DNA from: Flavobacteriaceae bacterium
GTDB taxonomy: Bacteria; Bacteroidota; Bacteroidia; Flavobacteriales; Flavobacteriaceae
DNA: 64,000 nucleotides
Reading direction: 5' to 3'
Assembly (NCBI GenBank): GCA_028279515.1
Contig: JANQNQ010000006.1
Span: 1-64,000 of the forward strand
Shown in pieces: positions 9,048 to 18,913 of this stretch; the first letter of the stretch is position 1, and each line of letters opens with the position of its first letter. The notes under the pieces were generated by a model, which was given only the letters and a program-made list of their open reading frames with translations, was not told the origin of the DNA and made no database searches. Made by a program: the position numbers and the translations under genes.

Positions 9048-10352
9048 ATGAGCAATATAGTAGCCATAGTAGGAAGACCGAATGTTGGAAAGTCGACGCT
9101 TTTTAATCGTATGATCAAAAGGAGAGAGGCCATTGTGGATGCCGTGAGCGGGGTGACCCGTGATCGCCATTATGGAAAGTCGGACTGGAATGGTAAGGAA
9201 TTTTCGTTGATCGATACAGGTGGATATGTAGTAGGAAGTGACGATGTCTTTGAACAAGAGATCGACAAGCAAGTAGAGTTGGCCATTGACGAAGCCGATG
9301 CCATCATCTTCATCGTAGATGTTGAAACAGGTGTCACCGGAATGGACGAAGAAGTAGCGCAACTGCTACGCCAAGTAGATAAGCCAGTATTTCTTGCTGT
9401 GAACAAGGTAGACAACGCCATGCGCGAAGCAGATGCTGTTGAATTCTATGCACTAGGTCTTGGTGAATACTATACCATTTCTGGAATGAACGGAAGTGGT
9501 ACAGGTGAATTGCTCGACGCTTTGGTAGAGGCACTTCCTGAAAAGGAGGAAGAGCAAGTAGAAGACTTACCGCGTTTTGCTGTGGTTGGAAGACCCAATG
9601 CCGGAAAATCCTCTTTTATCAACGCACTTATCGGAGAAGAACGTTACATCGTTACTGACATCGCGGGTACTACGCGCGATAGCATCGATACTAAATACAA
9701 TCGCTTCGGATTTGAATTTAACTTGGTCGATACCGCCGGAATCCGTCGTAAAGCCAAGGTGAAAGAGGATATCGAATTCTATTCGGTGATGCGATCAGTA
9801 CGCGCCATCGAACACTCGGATGTATGCTTGCTGATCTTTGATGCAACTCGAGGTTTCGACGGACAAGTACAGAATATCTTCTGGTTGGCAGAGCGAAACC
9901 ACAAAGGGATCGTGATCTTGGTAAACAAGTGGGATTTGGTTGAAAAGGACAATCGTACGACCATTGAGTTCGAACGCATGATCCGTAAGCAGATCGAGCC
10001 TTTTACCGATGTGCCGATCGTGTTTATTTCGGCTTTGACCAAGCAACGTATTTACAAAGCTATCGAAACGGCCGTTGAAGTTTACAAAGGACGCTCACAC
10101 CGTATTTCGACCAGCAAGTTGAACGATACCATGTTGCCGATCATAGAGCACAATCCGCCGCCTGCGTATAAAGGAAAGTATGTGAAGATCAAGTTCTGTA
10201 CGCAGCTACCAACAAAGTATCCGCAGTTTGCATTCTTTTGCAATTTACCGCAATACATTCGAGATCCATACAAGCGTTTTATTGAGAACAAACTACGCGA
10301 AAACTTCGACTTCAACGGAGTGCCTATCACCATTTATTTTAGGAAGAAGTAG
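9048..10352 (+). CDS. der: Ribosome biogenesis GTPase Der (EngA)
   Basis: A 434-residue protein with the double G-domain layout unique to Der. The first G1 motif is GRPNVGKST (residue about 8) with DTGG and NKVD; the second is GRPNAGKSS (about 182) with DTAGIRRK and NKWD. A C-terminal KH-like domain ends in YFRKK. Der acts in assembly of the 50S ribosomal subunit. Length is normal and the ATG gives the expected start [16 protein letters not shown]. It is separate from era but in the same neighbourhood and orientation. Confidence 0.97.
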   Translation: MSNIVAIVGRPNVGKSTLFNRMIKRREAIVDAVSGVTRDRHYGKSDWNGKEFSLIDTGGYVVGSDDVFEQEIDKQVELAIDEADAIIFIVDVETGVTGMDEEVAQLLRQVDKPVFLAVNKVDNAMREADAVEFYALGLGEYYTISGMNGSGTGELLDALVEALPEKEEEQVEDLPRFAVVGRPNAGKSSFINALIGEERYIVTDIAGTTRDSIDTKYNRFGFEFNLVDTAGIRRKAKVKEDIEFYSVMRSVRAIEHSDVCLLIFDATRGFDGQVQNIFWLAERNHKGIVILVNKWDLVEKDNRTTIEFERMIRKQIEPFTDVPIVFISALTKQRIYKAIETAVEVYKGRSHRISTSKLNDTMLPIIEHNPPPAYKGKYVKIKFCTQLPTKYPQFAFFCNLPQYIRDPYKRFIENKLRENFDFNGVPITIYFRKK

Positions 10353-10797
10353 GTTTAAGTTTCAAGAACAACATGAATTAGCTCCTCCCTTTATTAAAGG
10401 GAGGTGGCAACACCAAAGGTGTTGACGGAGGGTTCGACTCTTGTTTTGACAGGATTCACCGATGTCAAGTCCAATCACAAAGTCACAACAATAGGAGTCT
10501 ATTATTAGAAGGAAGGATTCCTGCCTGCACTGGAATGACACTAACAACCAACGACTAAGAACTAAATAACTACCCCAATGGTCTTGCATGATATCAAAAT
10601 AAAATTTCTGCAAAACAAATCATCCGAGTAAGCGAGTGTCATTGTTACATTACTTCATTTTTGAACTGAATCATTAAAACCATTCAACATGCAAAATTCA
10701 ACATTTAGAATCTGTGAAATCTAGAGCAAGAGTGGTCTAAAGACTAATAACTAACGACTAACAATTATCTACATAAACCGAAGCTTTGTGCGTAGGT
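10353..10797. other. Gene-free intergenic stretch with repeat remnants
   Basis: No credible gene is seen between the convergent der and TPM genes. At 10382-10403 a hairpin with CTCCCTTT/AAAGGGAG arms is followed by AACACC/GGTGTT, about 30 bp after der and without a U-run. Around 10511-10536 lies a sequence that reads GTCATTCC...GGAATCC on the minus strand, a common interspersed-repeat pattern. The rest is AT-rich phrases such as ACTAATAACTAACGACTAAC that resemble decayed heptamer arrays. Confidence 0.6.
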
Positions 10798-10800
10798 TTA
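10774..10800. repeat. Short hairpin repeat, copy 2 (TAAACC/GGTTTA arms)
   Basis: Same 15-nt loop as the copy at 120-146 with two base changes (GAAGCTTTGTGCGTA), enclosed by TAAACC and GGTTTA. The outer pair changes from G-C to A-T on both sides, preserving pairing. The stop codon of the minus-strand TPM gene is part of the right arm. Confidence 0.7.
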
Positions 10801-11601
10801 CCATCCCCCGCTAGCGCCACCGCCGCCAAAGCCTCCGCCTCCGAAGCCACCGCCGAAACCGCCACCTCCGAAGCTGCCTCCAGAAGAGCCGCCTCCGAAG
10901 CCGCCGCGCCCCATGTTGCTTAAGATAATAACATCAAGTAGGTCACCCGCAGCCGAGCGTCGACCACCGCCGCGATTATTGCCGCCACCGCGGCCTCTTG
11001 AAAAAATGATCATGATTAGAAAGAAAACAAAGATCATGAATATGAAGCCTCCAGCAGGAAAGCCATTATTTCCACTGCGTCTTTGAGGAGAACCACGATA
11101 CTCACCAGCCATGACTTGAAATATGGCATTCGTGCCGCGATCGAGTCCAGCGTAATAATTATTACGTTTAAATTCAGGGATGATCTCTCGTTCTATGATG
11201 CGCTTTGATAAAGCGTCAGTTAGCAGGTGCTCAACACCAAAGCCATTTTGAATACTAACCTTTCGGTCGTCCTTGGCTAGTATTATGAAAACTCCATTGT
11301 CCTTGTCAGCTTGGCCAACACCCCATTTGTGGCCCCATTGAGCACCGAGGTAGTTGATATCTTCTCCATTGGTAGAAGAGATGATGGCCACCACGATTTG
11401 TGTAGAAGTAGTGTCGGCATAGCGAATCAATTTTTGCTCAAGACTGCTTTTTTCCGTGGCCGAAAGGAGTCCGATATAATCATAGACGCTGGTTTCCTTT
11501 TCAGGCTTAGGCGGAATATTAAATTGCCCATGAGCGACTTGAATGGCAAGTGCCATGAAACAAAGCGTTAAAATTTTAATATGCTTGATAGCGAGATTCA
11601 T
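10798..11601 (-). CDS. TPM-domain protein (YgcG-like) with glycine-rich tail
   Basis: A 267-residue exported membrane protein. It has a signal peptide (about residues 1-25) and a TPM domain (about 38-165, with YDYIGLLSATEKSSLEQKL and GVGQADKDNGVFIILAKDDR). A transmembrane helix follows near 185-203, then a low-complexity tail of GGGFGGG repeats ending GGASGGW. TPM (TLP18.3/Psb32/MOLO-1) domains are suspected to help membrane protein turnover or assembly; enzymatic activity in bacteria is unclear. It is the third gene of a LemA-TPM-TPM operon and begins directly after the stop of the second. The glycine tail is usual for YgcG-type proteins. Confidence 0.88.
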   Translation of the reverse strand: MNLAIKHIKILTLCFMALAIQVAHGQFNIPPKPEKETSVYDYIGLLSATEKSSLEQKLIRYADTTSTQIVVAIISSTNGEDINYLGAQWGHKWGVGQADKDNGVFIILAKDDRKVSIQNGFGVEHLLTDALSKRIIEREIIPEFKRNNYYAGLDRGTNAIFQVMAGEYRGSPQRRSGNNGFPAGGFIFMIFVFFLIMIIFSRGRGGGNNRGGGRRSAAGDLLDVIILSNMGRGGFGGGSSGGSFGGGGFGGGFGGGGFGGGGASGGW

Positions 11602-12060
11602 TTATCCTTTCGAGATTTCGTCTGACAGTTCGTTTTCATCCAAGGTGTCCCACGGAAAATACTTTTGAAGTTGTTCACCCGCTTCTAAGACACCATTGAT
11701 GAGTCCTTGTTTGAAGTTTCCCTTTTTGAATTCGGCTGCGATATGATCACGAGTCGTTTCCCAAAAATTATCCGGAACCTTGGCATTGATGCCCTTATCG
11801 CCATAAATGGCAAACGTATGGTCTTCGACCGCCACATAGATCAATACGCCATTCTCATCTTTGGTATTGTCCATTTTAAGCCAATGAAAAACTTCTTTGG
11901 CATGATCTAATGGGTCCATGCCTTTGGTCGAAGGCTCAAGATGCACGCGTATCTCACCCGAAGTGGTACGTTCAGCTTGGCGAATGGCAGCAACGACCTC
12001 CTGTTCTTCTTCAGTGGTTAAAAAATCTTCTACTTGAGACATAGGTCTATTTAAAGTCAA
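11602..12060 (-). CDS. Small TPM-domain protein
   Basis: A 152-residue protein without a signal peptide, made almost entirely of a TPM domain. It opens with EEEQEVVAAIRQAERTTSGEIRVHLEP and includes GVLIYVAVEDHTFAIYGDKG. Its start overlaps the lemA-like gene by 14 bp and its stop abuts the next TPM gene, so the three are surely one operon. It probably works as a soluble partner of the membrane-bound TPM protein. The lack of a membrane anchor suggests a cytoplasmic location, but this is inference. Confidence 0.85.
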   Translation of the reverse strand: MTLNRPMSQVEDFLTTEEEQEVVAAIRQAERTTSGEIRVHLEPSTKGMDPLDHAKEVFHWLKMDNTKDENGVLIYVAVEDHTFAIYGDKGINAKVPDNFWETTRDHIAAEFKKGNFKQGLINGVLEAGEQLQKYFPWDTLDENELSDEISKG

Positions 12061-12640
12061 AATCTACATCGGGAGCCTTCTCAGAACCAGGGTCTGATTT
12101 ATAGCGAGCCATTTCATCAAAATTTAAGACTCCAGCGAAGAGATTATTAGGGAAAACTTTGATGTGCTTATTGTATAGATTCACCTGTTCGTTGAATCGG
12201 TCACGTGCCACATTGATTCTGTTTTCTGTACCTTCCAATTGCGATTGTAACTCTAAAAAGTTCTGATTGGCTTTCAGATCCGGATAGCGTTCTACGGTCA
12301 CCAGAAGTCTAGAAAGTGCCCCACTCAATCCAGATTGGGCTTGCTGAAAAGCTTCAAGGCTCTCTGGAGTAATATTCGTAGGGTCAATGGTAGTTTGCGT
12401 TGCTTTTGCTCTAGCTTCGATTACCTGCGTAAGGGTGGTTTTTTCAAAATCAGCAGCACCCTGTACTGTTTTCACAAGGTTTCCGATCAAGTCATTTCTT
12501 CTTTGGTAAGAACTTTCAACATTTGACCAGGCGGTCTTTGCATCTTCTTGATGCGTTACAGCAGTGTTGTTGAAGTTACATCCTCCAAAAAGTGCAAGAA
12601 TCAACAAAATGACTATTACAGCGGCAAGTATTTTTTTCAT
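12047..12640 (-). CDS. LemA family protein
   Basis: A 197-residue protein. It has an N-terminal hydrophobic segment ending LFGGC (possible lipobox at Cys21, otherwise a signal anchor), then the LemA helical domain. Signature phrases are AWSNVESSYQRRNDLIGNLV, a QIGNLV-type heptad region, and RYPDLKANQNFLELQSQLEG. LemA proteins are helical membrane-anchored proteins of unknown function, often found with TPM proteins as here. It is the first gene of the operon. No convincing TAnnTTTG promoter is seen in the 110 bp upstream. Confidence 0.93.
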   Translation of the reverse strand: MKKILAAVIVILLILALFGGCNFNNTAVTHQEDAKTAWSNVESSYQRRNDLIGNLVKTVQGAADFEKTTLTQVIEARAKATQTTIDPTNITPESLEAFQQAQSGLSGALSRLLVTVERYPDLKANQNFLELQSQLEGTENRINVARDRFNEQVNLYNKHIKVFPNNLFAGVLNFDEMARYKSDPGSEKAPDVDFDFK

Positions 12641-12752
12641 GATAAATTGTTTAGTGTTTTATGAAATAGGTTGATGGTTCAATTGATTGGTATACAAATC
12701 CATCATGAAGTTACAAATTATCCCAAAAATAGAAAGATGCCTTACCCTTGCT

Positions 12753-14162
12753 CTATTTCAGTAAAGTGTTTTCGTCAAGCACAACCTTGTCATTAAGTTT
12801 CCTCCCTTTTATAAACTTTGAAACAACAGAGGCAAAGCCTTCTGGGGCAAATAAAGCAATAAAATGAGGGGCGTCCTTAACTTGTATATATGTGACAGGA
12901 GCATTATTTTTTGAGAGCGCCTCTACATGTCGAGTCGCACCAGAAAGATGGGTCTTAGCATCTAAAGTTCCATGCAGAACTAAAGTAGGAGGGAGTTTAT
13001 CAGGCGTCTTTGCAAAGTAAATATCTCGAGCGTAAGAGGGCATCGAATTTTCAGCAATTAAGCCCGGAAGCGGACTCGTAAATAATAGCTTTTCCGACTC
13101 TGAAGCCACTTCGCTTTTCTTCATCTCTGGCCTTAGGTTGTTTTCAGAGGACGAAATTACCTGAGCCAAAGGAATTGAATTTATTGAGGTCTTGTACTTG
13201 GAACCATATGATTCATAAAACTTTGAAATATCGTTTATTGCAGAGTTGAGAGGAGTGACATCTTCAGAGGACAAAGCCCTGATAATTTCTGGGATCTTAT
13301 TTCTCACTTTTGGAAAGTCTAACATCATTCCAAATAACATGGCTAGATCTTGCTTCGGCAATTTCTTTTTAAAGTCTGCTTCGGTTCGAGACCGCTGGAT
13401 TATGTTGTGTAATTGAGAACTTAACAGAGCAGAGCCACTGGGTCTTGATTGGTCATAGAAAGCCAAAACAGAACTACCCACATCATTCGTCACAAATGAT
13501 CGATGGCTTAAATCGTAATTCGTGTCATCTTGCAGTGGCACTAAAGAATCCAGGATAACGCCATCAAGATTTACAGTATTCAATTGAAGCAAGCGTAAAA
13601 CAAGTTGTGTTCCATACGATACACCGTAGATGTATTTTTTCCCATCGCCACTTAGGTTGTTTATCATAAGACTGAGGTCTTTTGCCGCATTCGTAATAGT
13701 GAAAGCTTTCACGTATGATTGATTGCTGTACATGTGATTAAAACAAGGACCCCATTCATCATTGGCAAGCCCGATACTGTTCGAAGAATCTGCCCCTTCT
13801 TCTTTTGGACATATCTTGCTCGAAAGTCCAGTGCCTCTATGATCCGGAATAAAAATGTCTAAGTGAGGAAAGGTCTTTGAGAATTGTTCGATCAAAGGAT
13901 ATAAGCTTGCTCCAGACTCGCCAGGCCCTCCCGGAATTAACCAGATCGATCCCTTTCTTTTTTTTATGGCAGGAAATTTCCTGATAAACAAATCGATAGA
14001 ATCACTTTGACCCGATTCATGGTCTAGAGGAGCTTGTATCGTAGCACACAACGACGATTTGAATTCATCAAAATCCTTGGAATCAGAACATGTCGAAAAT
14101 TGAGCGTGTAGGGTTGCCGTAAATAGTAAGTTTAATAGTAGTAAGATGTTGATTTTTGACAT
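12753..14162 (-). CDS. Secreted alpha/beta hydrolase, tripeptidyl aminopeptidase-like (TAP-like C terminus)
   Basis: A 469-residue exported hydrolase with a signal peptide (residues 1-20). The oxyanion loop IPGGPGESG lies at about 76-84 and the nucleophile elbow GVSYG puts the serine at residue 182. The acid (HGTLDAKT, near 410) and the histidine (DAPHF, near 440) fall in a C-terminal TAP-like region. The GGPG loop and TAP-like domain suggest an exopeptidase of the S33 type that releases proline-containing or N-terminal peptides. It stands alone, flanked by unassigned AT-rich DNA. Activity is inferred from motifs. Confidence 0.85.
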   Translation of the reverse strand: MSKINILLLLNLLFTATLHAQFSTCSDSKDFDEFKSSLCATIQAPLDHESGQSDSIDLFIRKFPAIKKRKGSIWLIPGGPGESGASLYPLIEQFSKTFPHLDIFIPDHRGTGLSSKICPKEEGADSSNSIGLANDEWGPCFNHMYSNQSYVKAFTITNAAKDLSLMINNLSGDGKKYIYGVSYGTQLVLRLLQLNTVNLDGVILDSLVPLQDDTNYDLSHRSFVTNDVGSSVLAFYDQSRPSGSALLSSQLHNIIQRSRTEADFKKKLPKQDLAMLFGMMLDFPKVRNKIPEIIRALSSEDVTPLNSAINDISKFYESYGSKYKTSINSIPLAQVISSSENNLRPEMKKSEVASESEKLLFTSPLPGLIAENSMPSYARDIYFAKTPDKLPPTLVLHGTLDAKTHLSGATRHVEALSKNNAPVTYIQVKDAPHFIALFAPEGFASVVSKFIKGRKLNDKVVLDENTLLK

Positions 14163-14360
14163 TTAATAGTTGAGTTTTATCTTCTAGTTATAGGTTGGGT
14201 TGGAAATGTAGCAAGCTGCTAATAAACGTTAACCTTAGTTCCTTTCATTTGATAGGGTGGGTCAAGGTCTTAGAGTTTGCTTGATTGAAAATTCTATTGA
14301 TTAGAGGGACATCCCTGGATTAAGAATGATTTCGTCAGAATTAAGCGCTAAGAAACCACT

Positions 14361-14552
14361 TTATTCTCTAGCCGATTTCACGTTGCCACGAGAAAGAGCA
14401 GTTAGCATTAGTCCAATCCCAATTCCTAAGAATATGCCATTCAACACATCCGGAAGTTCAGTAAGGTGAAATAGAATTTGAGATATTGAAATGATAAGCA
14501 TTCCAGTGAGTAGGATGCGTATTGACTTATGCCGTGCGTTTCTGTTCATCAT
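14361..14552 (-). CDS. Small two-helix membrane protein
   Basis: A 63-residue reading frame with two clear hydrophobic helices (about residues 12-28 and 37-53), a basic N terminus (MMNRNARHKSIR) and a short polar tail. This layout is typical of real small membrane proteins and unlike the antisense frames around it. Nothing in it identifies a family. It stands alone between the hydrolase and the MerR gene, with about 200 and 275 bp of featureless AT-rich DNA on its two sides. Moderate confidence that it is a gene. Confidence 0.5.
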   Translation of the reverse strand: MMNRNARHKSIRILLTGMLIISISQILFHLTELPDVLNGIFLGIGIGLMLTALSRGNVKSARE

Positions 14553-14827
14553 GTGCTTCTTGTTTTCGAAATTAGTACCTACTTGATATGATTTGTTACG
14601 CTTTGAGATGTTAAATTATTGTCTTTAAATAATGACGTAAAGTCTGTTTTGATCATCTATGATTTTTACAGGATTGTAACCATCACATAATGATTGTTTT
14701 ATGGGATTGCTTTTTTTATTTCGATACACAAAAGTATATTCTTTGGAAGTTGATTTAAAGAATTAAAAACGTGCAGTAGTGACAAAGTCGTTGGTAAACG
14801 CCTCAACGTTTAAATGAATAAACCAAC

Positions 14828-15157
14828 CTAAAGTTGCTCCTTGATTTTAAGCAACTCCGACTTTACCTTTTCAAGTTTTTGAATGATGTCAAAATTAGAG
14901 AGTGTCTTTTTCTTTTCTTCTTTGAGATGCGTTTTCGCGCCTTCGAGCGTAAAACCACGCTCTTTGACCAAGTGATAGATCAACTGAAGATTTTTGATGT
15001 CATCGGGAGTGAACTTGCGATTACCTTTCGCGTTTTTCTTGGGTTTGATCTCGTCAAACTCCTTTTCCCAGAATCGAATCAATGAAGTATTGACATTAAA
15101 AGCTTTAGCGACTTCGCCAATGCTATAATATCGTTTTTCTGGAAGGTCGATCTGCAT
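14828..15157 (-). CDS. MerR-family transcriptional regulator
   Basis: A 109-residue protein with a MerR winged-helix domain at residues about 7-75 (YSIGEVAKAFNVNTSLIRFWEKEFDEIKP). A short coiled coil ends the protein (KLEKVKSELLKIKEQL). It lacks the effector-binding extension of larger MerR proteins, as do many Bacteroidota members. Its ATG overlaps the TAA of the M23 peptidase gene (TAATG), so the two are translationally coupled. The pair, a cell wall peptidase followed by a MerR protein, is common in Flavobacteriia. The target is unknown. Confidence 0.92.
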   Translation of the reverse strand: MQIDLPEKRYYSIGEVAKAFNVNTSLIRFWEKEFDEIKPKKNAKGNRKFTPDDIKNLQLIYHLVKERGFTLEGAKTHLKEEKKKTLSNFDIIQKLEKVKSELLKIKEQL

Positions 15158-16134
15158 TAATCCAGTGATTGGTTTTCTTGAGAAGCCAATTTAAGCATTG
15201 CTTCAAATTCTTCGGCCGTTAAGTTTCCGTAATAGAAGTTGATCGGATTTATTTTCTCGTTATCCTTGAAAACCTCATAATGAAGGTGAGGAGCCTGTGA
15301 TCGTCCCGTACTTCCAACAAAGCCGATCAAATCACCACGCTTTACCTTTTGGCCTTTCTTCACATTGTACTTGCTAAGGTGGGCATACAAGCTCACATAG
15401 CCATACCCATGATCAATACGAATGTGCTTTCCATACCCGATCGAAGCAGCATCTGCGCGCCTCACAACACCATCACCAGACGCGTATACAGGGGTTCCTC
15501 TAGGAGCGGTAAAATCCATTCCGTAGTGAAACTTACGTGCTTTGGTAAAAGGGTCGCTTCGCCAACCATAGCCAGAGGCCATTCTAGTTAAGTCTTCATT
15601 ATTGACAGGCTGGATGGCAGGAATCGCTGCCAACAAAGCTTCCTTATCTTCAGCCAAACGTTGTACTTCATCCAAAGAGATCGACTGTACCGCCAATTGC
15701 TTTTTGATGATGTCTAAACGTTTGGTAGTGCTGATCACCAATTTCGAGTTGTCGAAACCTTCTAAGTTTTTATAACGATTAATACCTCCAAATCCAGCTT
15801 TGCGTTGCTCGTCAGGAATTGGGTTGGCCTCAAAATAAATTCTATAGAGATTGTTGTCGCGGTCTTGAAGGTTTTCCAAGACATCTTCAACCTGTGTCAT
15901 TTTCTTATTAAGTAGCTCAAATTGAAGCTCGTAATTTTTAAGTTCGCGCTCTAGTGCAAGTTCTTTAGGAGTGTTAAGAACATTAGTATTTAACAAGATC
16001 AACAAACCGATCGCGCCAAAAAGAAAAGCCCCTGTAAGAAACAAAAAGATGTTGCGAATCCTAGTGCTCTTTTTAGGCTCTATCTTGCGGTAAGAAAGTG
16101 TGTCCGAATCGTAATAATATTTTACCTTCGACAT
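15157..16134 (-). CDS. M23 family peptidoglycan endopeptidase, membrane anchored
   Basis: A 325-residue protein. It has a cytoplasmic N-terminal stretch, one transmembrane helix (about 28-48), a coiled-coil region (about 55-110), and a C-terminal M23/LytM domain (about 195-300). The domain carries the metal motifs HYGMDFTAPRGTPVY and HLHYEV. All expected zinc ligands (H, D, HxH) are present, so an active D,D-endopeptidase cutting peptidoglycan cross-links is likely. It is read in one unit with the downstream MerR gene. The divergent neighbour is alaS. Confidence 0.93.
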   Translation of the reverse strand: MSKVKYYYDSDTLSYRKIEPKKSTRIRNIFLFLTGAFLFGAIGLLILLNTNVLNTPKELALERELKNYELQFELLNKKMTQVEDVLENLQDRDNNLYRIYFEANPIPDEQRKAGFGGINRYKNLEGFDNSKLVISTTKRLDIIKKQLAVQSISLDEVQRLAEDKEALLAAIPAIQPVNNEDLTRMASGYGWRSDPFTKARKFHYGMDFTAPRGTPVYASGDGVVRRADAASIGYGKHIRIDHGYGYVSLYAHLSKYNVKKGQKVKRGDLIGFVGSTGRSQAPHLHYEVFKDNEKINPINFYYGNLTAEEFEAMLKLASQENQSLD

Positions 16135-16267
16135 AAGTTAAAATGTTCTATTTTTGCACATCTGAGAGCTAGGGTAAAGCTCGGCTAGTAATCTGGGTAA
16201 CGAACAAATATAAAAATTGTTTCCCAAGTTTACAGATTTTAACATAATTATTGCACAAGAAAACACC

Positions 16268-18883
16268 ATGAAGTCGCAACACATTAGAGAACAGTTTTTA
16301 GCGTTTTTTGAAGGAAAAAAACATGCCATCGTTCCGTCTGCACCAATGGTCATCAAAGATGACCCTACGTTGATGTTTACCAACGCCGGAATGAACCAAT
16401 TCAAAGAGTTTTTCCTCGGAAACAAAGCCGCCAAGAACAACCGTGTTGCCGATACTCAGAAATGTCTTCGCGTAAGCGGAAAGCACAATGATTTAGAGGA
16501 AGTAGGAATGGATACCTATCACCACACCATGTTCGAAATGTTGGGCAACTGGAGTTTTGGTGATTACTTTAAAAAGGAAGCCATCGCTTGGGCGTGGGAG
16601 CTGCTTACCGAAGTGTATAAGGTGGATAAGAACAACTTGTATGTGACCGTTTTCGAAGGAAGCGACGATGCCGATAACCTTGATATGGACCAAGAAGCTT
16701 ATGACTTCTGGAAAGAGATCATTCCCGAAGATCGCATCTTGATGGGAGACAAAAAAGACAACTTCTGGGAAATGGGCGATCAAGGACCCTGCGGACCTTG
16801 TTCTGAAATTCATGTAGATATTCGCTCTGCGGAAGACAAAGCAAAAGTAGACGGAAAGGATTTGGTGAATCAGGATCACCCGCAAGTGGTAGAGATCTGG
16901 AATCTTGTATTCATGCAATACAACCGAAGAGCTAACGGTTCGCTTGAAGAACTTCCGGCCAAGCATATTGATACAGGAATGGGCTTCGAACGTCTTTGTA
17001 TGGTATTGCAAGACGTACAGTCTAACTATGATACAGATGTTTTTAAACCGTTGATTCGTGAGATTCAAGCGGTGACAAAATCAAAATACGGACAAGACGA
17101 AAAGGTCGATGTGGCCATTCGCGTAATTGCCGATCATATTCGTGCCGTGGCGTTTTCAATTGCCGACGGACAACTACCAAGTAACAACGGAGCAGGCTAT
17201 GTGATTCGACGTATTCTACGCCGTGCTATTAGATATGGATTCACCTTTTTGGATACCAAAGAGCCGTTCATCTTCAAGTTGGTCGAAACGCTCAGCAACC
17301 AGATGGGTAAGGCGTTTCCAGAGTTGAAATCACAAAAGAACTTGATTCAAAATGTGATAAAGGAAGAAGAGCATTCGTTCTTGCGCACCTTGGACCAAGG
17401 ATTGGTATTGCTTGATACGATTATCTCAAATACCAAAGGAGATGTGGTTTCAGGTGAGCAAGTTTTTGAATTGTACGATACCTATGGTTTCCCAAAGGAT
17501 CTGACCGCACTTATTTTAAGAGAACGCGGATTGTCTTTTGATGAGGAAGGGTTCGAAAAGCACCTGAAGATTCAGAAGGATCGCTCAAGAGCTGCGACCG
17601 CTGTGACCACCAGTGATTGGACGATTTTGATGGACGATGCAGAGGAAGAGTTTGTGGGGTATGATACCTTAAAGACCGATGTAAAGATCACTCGTTACCG
17701 CAAAGTCGAAAGCAAGAAAGAGGGCGAAATGTATCAGCTAGTCTTCAATATGACTCCCTTTTACCCGGAAGGCGGAGGGCAAGTTGGGGATAAAGGATAC
17801 CTTGAAGTTCCGAATGGAGATGTGGTCTATATTTTGGATACCAAAAAAGAGAACAACCTGATCATCCACTTTACAAAGAACCTTCCAAAACACATGGAAG
17901 AGACCTTGACAGCGGTGGTCGATATAAAGCAGCGCCAGCGCACAGCTAGCAATCATACCGCAACACACTTGTTGCACCAAGCATTGAGAACCATTTTAGG
18001 AACACACATCGAGCAAAAAGGTTCAATGGTACACAGCGGATACCTGAGATTCGATTTTTCACATTTTAGCAAGGTTTCTTCGGAAGAATTAAAGGCAGTT
18101 GAAGATTTTGTCAATGCACGAATCAGAGAAGGCATTGCTTTAGAAGAAAGAAGAAATATTCCGTATCAACAGGCGATCGATGAAGGAGCTATTGCCTTGT
18201 TCGGCGAAAAATATGGTGATACGGTAAGAGCCATCCGTTTTGGAGAATCCATGGAATTGTGCGGTGGAACGCATGTTGAAAACACAGCAGACATCTGGCA
18301 CTTCATCATTAAATCGGAAGGAGCCGTTGCCGCCGGAATACGAAGAATTGAAGCTATTAGCAGCGATGCTGCCAAAGACTATTTCGCTACACAGACCAAA
18401 GCCTTTGGAGAGGTGAAGGCGGTGTTGAAAAATGCGAAGGATCCTGTGAAGGCGATTACATCATTGCAAGAGGAAAATGCAAGCTTACGCAAGCAAATCG
18501 AAGCACTGATGAAGGACAAGGCCAAAAACTTGAAAGGTGATTTGAAGAACCAACTTCAGGAAGTAAATGGCGTTAAATTCTTGGCAACCAAGATCGATTT
18601 GGATCAGAATAAGATCAAGGACCTTGCGTTCGAGTTAGGCAATGAGTTCAATAACTTGTTCTTGTTGTTCGCTACTTCTACAGAAGAAAAGGCAATGCTT
18701 ACCTGCTACATCTCCAAAGATTTGGTGACAGAGCGCGGCTATGATGCAGGAAAGGTAGTGCGTGAGCTTGGAAAAACCATCCACGGCGGTGGGGGCGGAC
18801 AGCCCTTTTTCGCGACAGCTGGCGGAAAGAACCCAGGAGGAATTCCGAAGGTGCTTGACAAGGCCGTTTCGTACGTTGAGTAA
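16268..18883 (+). CDS. alaS: Alanine--tRNA ligase
   Basis: An 871-residue enzyme that charges tRNA-Ala. The class II catalytic core starts at [19 protein letters not shown] and includes [11 protein letters not shown]. The editing domain has [12 protein letters not shown] (HxxxH) and CGGTHV, the zinc ligands that remove mischarged serine or glycine. A coiled coil leads to the C-Ala domain with [10 protein letters not shown]. The frame is open 51 bp further upstream, but the first methionine there (16217) gives an unrelated leader. I chose the ATG at 16268 because it matches the usual AlaS start and length. Divergent from the M23 gene. Confidence 0.96.
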   Translation: MKSQHIREQFLAFFEGKKHAIVPSAPMVIKDDPTLMFTNAGMNQFKEFFLGNKAAKNNRVADTQKCLRVSGKHNDLEEVGMDTYHHTMFEMLGNWSFGDYFKKEAIAWAWELLTEVYKVDKNNLYVTVFEGSDDADNLDMDQEAYDFWKEIIPEDRILMGDKKDNFWEMGDQGPCGPCSEIHVDIRSAEDKAKVDGKDLVNQDHPQVVEIWNLVFMQYNRRANGSLEELPAKHIDTGMGFERLCMVLQDVQSNYDTDVFKPLIREIQAVTKSKYGQDEKVDVAIRVIADHIRAVAFSIADGQLPSNNGAGYVIRRILRRAIRYGFTFLDTKEPFIFKLVETLSNQMGKAFPELKSQKNLIQNVIKEEEHSFLRTLDQGLVLLDTIISNTKGDVVSGEQVFELYDTYGFPKDLTALILRERGLSFDEEGFEKHLKIQKDRSRAATAVTTSDWTILMDDAEEEFVGYDTLKTDVKITRYRKVESKKEGEMYQLVFNMTPFYPEGGGQVGDKGYLEVPNGDVVYILDTKKENNLIIHFTKNLPKHMEETLTAVVDIKQRQRTASNHTATHLLHQALRTILGTHIEQKGSMVHSGYLRFDFSHFSKVSSEELKAVEDFVNARIREGIALEERRNIPYQQAIDEGAIALFGEKYGDTVRAIRFGESMELCGGTHVENTADIWHFIIKSEGAVAAGIRRIEAISSDAAKDYFATQTKAFGEVKAVLKNAKDPVKAITSLQEENASLRKQIEALMKDKAKNLKGDLKNQLQEVNGVKFLATKIDLDQNKIKDLAFELGNEFNNLFLLFATSTEEKAMLTCYISKDLVTERGYDAGKVVRELGKTIHGGGGGQPFFATAGGKNPGGIPKVLDKAVSYVE

Positions 18884-18913
18884 TCCCTCGTGACGTAGTT
18901 TGCTATACTATAG

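Noticed and set aside
10353-10797. Possible small gene between der and the TPM operon (for example 10362-10613 minus)
   Set aside because: Covers only hairpins and repeat remnants, with no recognisable protein features.
16493-17068. Minus-strand open frame of 191 codons inside alaS
   Set aside because: Fully antisense to a certain gene, with hydrophobic low-information sequence that mirrors alaS codon bias.
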